Shown here: positions 1 to 5,137 of the stretch, piece by piece
How the letters are laid out: every line of letters starts with the position of its first letter
Numbering within the stretch: position 1 is the first letter of the stretch
Origin: CAYVQA01 sp045119035
GTDB taxonomy: Bacteria; Bacillota_I; Bacilli_A; ML615J-28; CAG-313
Length of the DNA: 5,841 nucleotides
Direction: 5' to 3'
NCBI GenBank assembly: GCA_045119035.1
Contig: JBGVCU010000009.1
Coordinates: 1 to 5,841, forward strand
The notes under the pieces: model-generated
What the model saw: the letters and a program-made list of their open reading frames with translations, nothing else
What the model was told of the DNA's origin: nothing
Databases searched by the model: none
Program-made: the position numbers and the translations under genes

Positions 1-42
1 CAAAAGTTAGATTTAAAAAAGGAGGAACAAGACAATGAGTAA
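1..42 (+). CDS. Possible 3' end of an upstream gene (partial)
   Basis: Frame 1 is open from the window edge to a TAA at 40-42 and would encode a short charged tail (Q K L D L K K E E Q D N E), overlapping the next gene's start by 8 bases. In phi29-type phages the gene before the lower collar is the upper collar (portal), so this could be its C-terminus. The other two frames also end close by (TAG at 8-10, TGA at 36-38), so the true frame cannot be decided from 42 bases. Frame 1 is preferred only because every complete gene here ends in TAA. Confidence 0.3.
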   Translation, partial: QKLDLKKEEQDNE

Positions 43-658
43 ATACACTTTAGAATTAAGGTATCTTTACAAAGATAAAAAATTCAAATTGTTCGATTTT
101 CCTTATAACTTATATGATAATGATTTAAAACCATGGTTCGAGGAAAAGTTTTTCCAACACTTTATGTTTTATGAAATAGGTTTTGACAGTGTAGCAATGT
201 TTAAACAAAGGTTAATGTCTAAATTAAATGATATATTTCCATATTATAAACAACTCTATGAAACAGAAATATCAGCGAAAAGCGTTGACTTCTTATTAAA
301 TAAAGATTTAAAAGAGAGTTATGTTAGAGATTTAACTTCAAATAGCAACTCTAGTCAAGAAAGTAATGCTACAAGTAACGGTCTTTCAACAGCTGGACAG
401 TTAACTCCTAGTTTAATATCAAACTCGGAAAAGATTGATAAATTCATGGACACAGCTCAAAAAGATGAAAGTTCAAGTAATGCAACTTCTACTGGTGAAA
501 GCACTGGAAACAGTAAAGAAGAATATACATTGACCAGTCAAGGTAACATAGGTATTACATCATCAGCAGAATTATTAGATAAATGGAGACAAGTATTATT
601 AAACATTGATTTAATGATTTTTGAAGAGTGTAACGACTTATTTATGCAAATTTTTTAA
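35..658 (+). CDS. Lower collar (tail-neck) protein, phi29 gp11-like
   Basis: This 207-residue protein resembles the lower collar proteins of phi29-like phages, which form the ring between the portal and the tail knob and hold the appendages. The recognisable N-terminal block (about residues 15-80) has a FDFPYNLYD segment, then EIGFDSVAMFKQRL and a PYYKQLYETE segment, matching the family pattern. The C-terminus (about 178-207) is the other conserved block, with LLDKWRQVLLNIDLMIFEE and a final DLFMQIF. Between them, residues 101-165 are a low-complexity Ser/Asn/Thr/Gly-rich linker, with a TPSLISNSEKIDKFMDTAQKDE island at about 124-145. It is shorter than phi29 gp11 (about 290 residues). The start at 35 follows GGAGG at 21-25 with 9 bases of spacing. 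A hairpin terminator follows directly. The recognition is by remembered family pattern, not by a search. Confidence 0.85.
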   Translation: MSKYTLELRYLYKDKKFKLFDFPYNLYDNDLKPWFEEKFFQHFMFYEIGFDSVAMFKQRLMSKLNDIFPYYKQLYETEISAKSVDFLLNKDLKESYVRDLTSNSNSSQESNATSNGLSTAGQLTPSLISNSEKIDKFMDTAQKDESSSNATSTGESTGNSKEEYTLTSQGNIGITSSAELLDKWRQVLLNIDLMIFEECNDLFMQIF

Positions 659-684
659 AAGAGGGTAAAAAATTCCCTCTTTTT
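657..684 (+). terminator. Intrinsic terminator after the lower collar gene
   Basis: A 9-bp stem pairs AAAAGAGGG (657-665) with CCCTCTTTT (675-683) around a 9-base AT-rich loop, and a run of T at 680-684 follows the GC core. Its base overlaps the stop codon of the lower collar gene. The A-run on the left makes it potentially bidirectional. It lies inside a co-directional late gene block with no clear promoter after it, so partial read-through is likely. Confidence 0.8.
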
Positions 685-702
685 GTAATATATATTAATT
701 AT

Positions 703-719
703 AAGGAGTGATACAAATG
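703..719 (+). promoter_or_regulatory. Ribosome binding site deciding the start at 717
   Basis: AAGGAGTGAT lies just ahead of ATG 717. A GTG at 708-710 is in the same frame but sits inside this Shine-Dalgarno sequence and has no site of its own, so ATG 717 is taken as the start. The second appendage gene starts at the exactly equivalent point with the same MS-ENNKMQ beginning, which supports this. Confidence 0.85.
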
Positions 720-1090
720 TCTAAAGAAAATAACAAAATGCAAGTTGACATTGTTAATTTATTAAAGCAAAATGTTAATGACTTTTACTCTATAAAAGAG
801 CTTTATAGTAAATTAAAAGAAGTAGAAGAAAGATTTTCACAGATTAAATATATTGACACTACACTAGCAAACAAATTAAAAAAAGATTATGGAAAATTAA
901 AAAGAATAATTTTAGATGAAAATGCATCAGCAACATTAAGTAATGAAATTGAAACAGTTAAAACAAAACTAACTAACGATATTAAAACAAGTAATTTTCA
1001 ATTAACTAATGATATTGAAACAATTAATTCACAAATGGATAATAATACAAAAACAAGGATTGCTAAGGATATAAATTCTAGTAATTATAT
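717..1090 (+). repeat. Duplicated 5' stalk module, copy 1
   Basis: This is the start of the first appendage gene, matched by 2722-3029 in the second. The two align without gaps from the ATG for 73 codons at a constant offset of 2005 bases. Segment 861-923 matches 2866-2928 with only 3 differences in 63 bases. Copy 1 then contains 66 extra bases (936-1001), after which the offset is 1939. Similarity fades after 1034, apart from a short shared SNYI segment ending at 1091. Confidence 0.9.
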
Positions 1091-2699
1091 AGAAAATACT
1101 CAAATAGATGTTGAATTTTATAAAATGAAACAAACTCAATTATTTTCTAAATGTATTAGAAAACTGATAAAAGGTGATGATGTTACAGGTATTTTTCAAG
1201 GTGATTCATTAACATATGGTGCAGATAAATATAGTGATGATAGGCGTCCTCCAGATAGCACTCCTGCACCTGATGGAAGTAAAAATACTTCTGACAGAGC
1301 AAGTAAAACTTATCCCGAGGCAATGCAAGAATTTTTATCGTCTATGTTTAGTGGTCATATAACTATAATTAATAGAGGTTATGCAGGAATACATGCCGAG
1401 CGTTCAATGAGAATGTGGAACGAAAAAGTTTTAGCAGATTTTAATGCTATAATGATTGGTACAAATGATAGTAGAAACAAAAGTTGCCCATATGTTGGTA
1501 ATATTGAAACTTATATTTACTGGGTTGAGCAAATAATTCTACAAAACTTAATATGGAATATACCAGTTATTTTATTAACACCTCCTAAAACAAAACTAGC
1601 TGATGATTTAAACATTGACACATTTGGTAATGGATTAATTAATCTAGCAAAAAAATATAATATACCAGTATTAGATACTAGAGAGGTGTTTAAAGGTTAT
1701 CCAAGTACAATTTATTCTGACGATACTCATTTTAATGGTAATGGTTATTCAGTATTAGGTGCAAGATTAACTGCTTTTATGTTAGGTTATACAAAAAATA
1801 AAATTGTAAGTGTTAACGATGTTTTATTAACAAGACCACAAATAGATAATTGTTATTATAAGGGTAAAGCAAAACTTTCTAGCATATCTGCTCCTTTTAC
1901 ACCTGAAGAAATTTCAGAGGGACAAGGCATATATGCAAAAATTGAAGAAGGTGGAAAATTAACTTATTCTTTCTATACAAATAGTGATAATATGGTGGTT
2001 ATTCCAATAGTTAATGTGTATAGTAATTGCACTTTTAAAATGTCATTAGACTTTGGAACAGAGACATCACAACTATCTTTGGTACAAACTGTATATGGTA
2101 ATTCTACTACAAATAAAAAATATAATAATGTTTATACTCTTACAAATGATAGTGAAAAGAATATACAAACAAGTAAAAAAGGTTATATATCAAATAAAGA
2201 AATACCACTTTTAATAACTCAAAAAGGTTGGCACACAATAACAATCGAGTGTGAAAACTGTAATTTTTTTGGTTTAGAATTTTTACAATTAGAACCTTTT
2301 ATAGAAGAAAAAGAAGCAAAAGGTTATTATCTTGGTTATACTCATAGTAGTTATAGTGAACACAATGAAGATGTTACAGAAACTAGAATACCTTTAGAAG
2401 ATTTAAAATACCATTTAGGAAATATTTTTTATGACAATATGAATTATTATAGAACGCCAGTTTTAGAGATAACAGTAACAAATTATTATAAAAATGTAAT
2501 TAAATATTGGATTATGTGTGGAAGAACTGACCAAGCAGAGGAATGGATTTTCTTAGGTGAACAAGATAAAGCAGGTAGAACTGATTTAAATGAAAGAACT
2601 ATAACAAATGTTACTTTTGATAACATTACCAAAGAATTAATTATTACATGGGGTGGAGCTACAACGTATGAATCTAATTTTGTTATATCAATTCACTAA
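717..2699 (+). CDS. Tail appendage protein with SGNH/GDSL esterase domain
   Basis: This is a 660-residue protein from ATG 717. Residues 1-125 form a helical, coiled-coil stalk shared with the next gene, with 11-residue repeats from L74 (LSNEIETVKTK, LTNDIKTSNFQ, LTNDIETINSQ). Residues about 155-358 are an SGNH hydrolase. Block I is GDSLTYG with nucleophile S164, block II is RGYAG (G221), block III is GTND (N250), and block V is DDTH (D335, H338). All catalytic and oxyanion residues are present, so it should be an active esterase, plausibly removing acetyl or other ester groups from a cell-surface glycan. The Pro-rich loop after block I (about 170-200, with a TYPEA segment) is typical of SGNH proteins in Firmicute phages and prophages. 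Residues about 390-530 look like a beta-sandwich, possibly carbohydrate-binding. Residues 530-660 are a further beta-rich region that I do not recognise. It occupies the position of phi29 gene 12 (pre-neck appendage). Substrate and assembly are inferred. Confidence 0.87.
   Translation: MSKENNKMQVDIVNLLKQNVNDFYSIKELYSKLKEVEERFSQIKYIDTTLANKLKKDYGKLKRIILDENASATLSNEIETVKTKLTNDIKTSNFQLTNDIETINSQMDNNTKTRIAKDINSSNYIENTQIDVEFYKMKQTQLFSKCIRKLIKGDDVTGIFQGDSLTYGADKYSDDRRPPDSTPAPDGSKNTSDRASKTYPEAMQEFLSSMFSGHITIINRGYAGIHAERSMRMWNEKVLADFNAIMIGTNDSRNKSCPYVGNIETYIYWVEQIILQNLIWNIPVILLTPPKTKLADDLNIDTFGNGLINLAKKYNIPVLDTREVFKGYPSTIYSDDTHFNGNGYSVLGARLTAFMLGYTKNKIVSVNDVLLTRPQIDNCYYKGKAKLSSISAPFTPEEISEGQGIYAKIEEGGKLTYSFYTNSDNMVVIPIVNVYSNCTFKMSLDFGTETSQLSLVQTVYGNSTTNKKYNNVYTLTNDSEKNIQTSKKGYISNKEIPLLITQKGWHTITIECENCNFFGLEFLQLEPFIEEKEAKGYYLGYTHSSYSEHNEDVTETRIPLEDLKYHLGNIFYDNMNYYRTPVLEITVTNYYKNVIKYWIMCGRTDQAEEWIFLGEQDKAGRTDLNERTITNVTFDNITKELIITWGGATTYESNFVISIH
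936..1067 (+). repeat. 33-base repeats encoding 11-residue coiled-coil units
   Basis: Four consecutive 33-base units start at codons L74, L85, L96 and M107. Units at 969-1001 and 1002-1034 both encode LTNDI(K/E)T; the unit at 936-968 encodes LSNEIETVKTK. The fourth (1035-1067) is degenerate. An 11-residue period with a hydrophobic residue at the first position is the hendecad pattern of long coiled coils, as expected for a trimeric phage fibre stalk. Trimer formation is inferred. Confidence 0.75.
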
Positions 2700-2721
2700 A
2701 CGTATGATAGGAGTGATATAA

Positions 2722-3029
2722 ATGAGCTTTGAAAATAACAAAATGCAAATTGACATTGATAATTTATTCAATCAAAATACAAATGACTTATCAGCTATAA
2801 AAGAACTTTATAGAAAATTTAAAGAAGTAGAAGAGAAAATTTTACAGATTAAATACAATGATAGTACACTAGCAAACAAATTAAAAAAAGAATATGAAAA
2901 TTTAAAAAGAATAATTTTAGATGAAAATATACAAGTAAAATTAACTAATGATATTAAAACAATTAATTCACAATTGGATACTAAAGCGAATGAAATAAAC
3001 AGAATAGATGTTCACACAAGTAATTATAT
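2722..3029 (+). repeat. Duplicated 5' stalk module, copy 2
   Basis: This is the partner of 717-1090. Its hendecad unit at 2941-2973 differs by one base from 1002-1034, the third unit of copy 1 (K versus E codon), although it lies at codon 74, the place of copy 1's first unit. Copy 2 therefore looks like copy 1 with the first two units (66 bases) missing. Confidence 0.9.
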
Positions 3030-4425
3030 TAACGTTAAAGATTTTGGTGCTGTTGGGAATGGAATAACTGATGATACCATTGCTATTCAAAAAGCTATAG
3101 ATTGGTCAAATTCAAATGGTAAAATCCCAATAAAATTATCAGGTAGTTTTTGTGTACATGAATTACAATGGCCTGATTCACCGAGTATAATTGGAGAAAG
3201 CATAAATCAATCTTCGCTTATATATAATGGTGATGGTGGAGAAGAAAGTAGTATAATAATTAACCCGTTAACAAGTGGAGCAACTCCTTATCATGGCTTC
3301 TCAAATATTGCTTTTATAGGTTGGAATGGAAATGAAAACTCTACACCATGTGATAGTGCATATATATCAAAAGGGAGTAGTGTTGATTGGGGTTTTAAAT
3401 TAGATAACTGTCAGTTTAAATATTTTAAAGGAGATGTGGTTGATTTAAAAAAATGTGAAATAATTAATTTTCATGTTAATAGAATAAGATTTGATTATTG
3501 CTATGGATTTGCATTTGCATTAACTGGTTCCAACAATACTGAAAATAGACCTATAAATATAAATCAATTATCTTACGATAATGCAATAACTACGTCCAAT
3601 CCTTTTGGGAAAAAATTAATTTCATTAGGTTTAATGGACAACTCTCTAACAATTGGGAAAGGTGTAATGTTAGTAAATAATGGGAAGGGATATTGTATAA
3701 AAATAACAAATAGTAGAATTGAGATAAATAGAAAACTTATTCCATATAATAATCAAACAAGTGCTTTTTATTTAACTGGAGATACATCTGATGATGTCAA
3801 CATTACATTTGATAATGTAGCTGGATATACACAATATAAATCACAATATTGCCCATTAGTTAAAAGCGAAACAAAAAAAGTTAATTTTTATTTTAAAAAT
3901 TCTTCATTTGGTGCAAGTCAACTATTAGATATAGGTGATATTAAATCGAATATAGGTTTTGGTAGTAGAGAGTCCCAATTTTTAAGAAATCTACAACAGG
4001 ATATAGGATTTACATTAAACGGAAATAGAATGGAATACAGAAACAGTAAACCAAATGGAACAGTATATACATTATATAGAAAAGGGGATATTATATTCAA
4101 TTCTAATCCTTCGGTTGGGGGTTATGCTGGTTGGATTTGTGTAGAACCATCAATAGGTTATGGAAGAATGGCAACAGCAAATATAACAACAAATGCTAGT
4201 ATTATAGATTCAAATAAATTCTCAACTACTGGTAGTAATTATTTACCTATAGGTATGAATATAATTATAACCTATAACGATGATACAATAAGTGAGCATA
4301 TGATTACAGATATTTCACATGATTTAAAATACACTGTTGATAAAACAATTGATACGTCTAAAACAATTAAATCTATAAACCCGAAACAACCTGTATTCAA
4401 AGGTTTTGGATTGATAGAAAGTTAA
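2722..4425 (+). CDS. Tail appendage/tailspike protein with pectate-lyase-like beta-helix
   Basis: This is a 567-residue protein. Residues 1-88 are the same helical stalk as in the preceding gene, with a single LTNDIKTINSQ hendecad at 74-84. At 103-128 comes the classic entry of the Pectate_lyase_3 family: INVKDFGAVGNG, then TDDT and AIQKAID. The middle (about 130-430) is rich in Asn, Gly and Ile with short alternating strands, as in a right-handed beta-helix. Near the C-terminus a GDIIFNSNPS...GGYAGWICV segment (about 455-474) and a final FKGFGLIES resemble the end module common in phage tailspikes. phi29 gp12 also contains a pectate-lyase-like helix that acts on teichoic acid, so a role in binding and cleaving a host surface polymer is likely. 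Catalytic residues and substrate cannot be assigned from sequence alone. It starts at ATG 2722 after AGGAGTGAT and lies 22 bases behind the esterase gene. Confidence 0.85.
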   Translation: MSFENNKMQIDIDNLFNQNTNDLSAIKELYRKFKEVEEKILQIKYNDSTLANKLKKEYENLKRIILDENIQVKLTNDIKTINSQLDTKANEINRIDVHTSNYINVKDFGAVGNGITDDTIAIQKAIDWSNSNGKIPIKLSGSFCVHELQWPDSPSIIGESINQSSLIYNGDGGEESSIIINPLTSGATPYHGFSNIAFIGWNGNENSTPCDSAYISKGSSVDWGFKLDNCQFKYFKGDVVDLKKCEIINFHVNRIRFDYCYGFAFALTGSNNTENRPININQLSYDNAITTSNPFGKKLISLGLMDNSLTIGKGVMLVNNGKGYCIKITNSRIEINRKLIPYNNQTSAFYLTGDTSDDVNITFDNVAGYTQYKSQYCPLVKSETKKVNFYFKNSSFGASQLLDIGDIKSNIGFGSRESQFLRNLQQDIGFTLNGNRMEYRNSKPNGTVYTLYRKGDIIFNSNPSVGGYAGWICVEPSIGYGRMATANITTNASIIDSNKFSTTGSNYLPIGMNIIITYNDDTISEHMITDISHDLKYTVDKTIDTSKTIKSINPKQPVFKGFGLIES

Positions 4426-4469
4426 TTCACAATTGATTAATATTATGAACTATTTAAGGAGGTAAATTA

Positions 4470-4817
4470 ATGATAGATAAATTTATGCATGGATTTTTAA
4501 ACAAAGTGTATGATTTAGAAGATTATACCCAACTAGAAATTAACAGTAAACTTATACAAAAGATGGACGAAGTAATAGAAAATTGCAATAATGCTTTTGA
4601 ATACGTTGAATGGCTAAAGGAACAAGGCATTCCTGAAGAAGTACAAAATATACTTTTTACATGGAAAGAAGACGGAACACTAGAAAATTTAAGTAATAAA
4701 AAACAAATAGATAATTTAAGAAATGAAATAAACAATAATATTAATATATTAGCTTATTCAATAGATACAAAAATTAATGAATTAAAAGAAATGATAAATC
4801 AAATTAATGAAAATTAA
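4470..4817 (+). CDS. Small tail-anchor-like protein with C-terminal coiled coil
   Basis: This is a 115-residue protein. Residues 1-75 resemble the N-terminal anchor segment found on many Firmicute phage tail, fibre and baseplate proteins: an amphipathic helical start, then FEYVEWLKEQGIPEEVQ and the hallmark W65-K-E-D-G-T-L71. In those proteins this segment is normally followed by a large receptor-binding or enzymatic domain. Here only a coiled-coil-like segment (about 78-115, I/L and N/E rich) follows before the stop. It could be a stand-alone adaptor linking appendages to the neck, an assembly factor, or the remnant of a third appendage whose effector was lost. Its N-terminus is not related to the stalk of the two preceding genes. 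It has a near-perfect AAGGAGGT at 4456-4463, 6 bases before ATG 4470. Function is inferred from remembered pattern and position. Confidence 0.6.
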   Translation: MIDKFMHGFLNKVYDLEDYTQLEINSKLIQKMDEVIENCNNAFEYVEWLKEQGIPEEVQNILFTWKEDGTLENLSNKKQIDNLRNEINNNINILAYSIDTKINELKEMINQINEN

Positions 4818-4826
4818 TTTATAAAC

Positions 4827-4842
4827 GGAGTGATATAAAATG
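4827..4842 (+). promoter_or_regulatory. Ribosome binding site of the shared GGAGTGATA type
   Basis: GGAGTGATATAAA precedes ATG 4840. Almost the same string precedes ATG 717 and ATG 2722. It extends the core Shine-Dalgarno with TGAT, which also matches the 16S rRNA 3' end, but with one G missing from the full GGAGGTGAT. Confidence 0.7.
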
Positions 4843-5097
4843 ACAAATGAAATTGTAAATTTAATAACTAACTTAGGTTTTCCAATAGTTTGTGTAATTG
4901 CATGTGCTTATTTTATTAATTATATTATTAAAGCTGAAAGAGAAGAAAACCAAAAAAGGGAAGAAAAGTACATTGAAACAATTAATAAGTTCTCAATTGT
5001 ATTAGAAAAAGTTAATGATAATTTAAGTGCTATTAACAAAAGACTAGAATATTTTGAAAATAAATTAGATGAAGTGTGTTGCACTGAAACAAAATAA
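4840..5097 (+). CDS. Holin-like small membrane protein (BhlA/UviB type)
   Basis: This is an 85-residue protein with one hydrophobic segment (about residues 12-30, NLGFPIVCVIACAYFINYII), then a highly charged region (AEREENQKREEKY) and a coiled-coil-like tail ending in CCTETK. Size, the N-terminal GFP motif before the membrane segment, and the charged helix directly after it match the BhlA/UviB and YvrJ group of holin-like peptides in Firmicute phages and bacteriocin clusters. A holin permeabilises the cytoplasmic membrane at the end of infection to release or activate the lysin. It takes the place of phi29 gene 14 just after the appendages. No endolysin gene follows, so its partner must lie elsewhere. 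An alternative is a membrane-anchored scaffold of unknown role. It has two consecutive TAA codons at its end, directly before a terminator. Confidence 0.75.
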   Translation: MTNEIVNLITNLGFPIVCVIACAYFINYIIKAEREENQKREEKYIETINKFSIVLEKVNDNLSAINKRLEYFENKLDEVCCTETK

Positions 5098-5098
5098 T

Positions 5099-5121
5099 AA
5101 AGGGGACTAGTTCCCCTTTTT
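5099..5121 (+). terminator. Intrinsic terminator after the holin-like gene
   Basis: An 8-bp stem pairs AAAGGGGA (5099-5106) with TTCCCCTTT (5112-5119) around a 5-base loop CTAGT, followed by T to 5121. It resembles the hairpin at 657-684 in size and in its G-run/C-run core. The ribosome binding site of the ATPase gene begins only a few bases later, so there is no room for a promoter between them. Complete termination would silence the ATPase gene unless it is transcribed by read-through. Confidence 0.8.
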
Positions 5122-5137
5122 GAATAGGAGGAATAAC

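Noticed and set aside
685..702. Possible promoter between the first terminator and the esterase gene
   Set aside because: TATATT-like hexamers occur, but no -35 element at proper spacing is present and the region would overlap the terminator stem.
708..716. In-frame GTG start upstream of ATG 717
   Set aside because: The GTG is part of the Shine-Dalgarno sequence itself and has no site of its own; the paralogous gene starts at the position equivalent to ATG 717.
3918..4100. Minus-strand open frame of 60 codons
   Set aside because: It lies wholly within the tailspike gene, has no ribosome binding site I can see, and is a shadow of the real frame.
4426..4469. Possible promoter in the gap before the anchor-like gene
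   Set aside because: TTCACA and TTGATT with AT-rich downstream hexamers can be found, but spacing and -10 matches are poor and AT-rich gaps produce such matches freely.
4523..4735. Minus-strand open frame of 70 codons with hydrophobic stretches
   Set aside because: It is antisense to the anchor-like gene; its hydrophobic look comes from the complement of Lys/Glu/Asn-rich codons.
4801..4820. AT-only hairpin, AAATTAAT and ATTAATTT around a GAAA loop, overlapping the stop of the anchor-like gene
   Set aside because: The stem has no G-C pairs, no T-run follows, and such palindromes are expected by chance in DNA this AT-rich.
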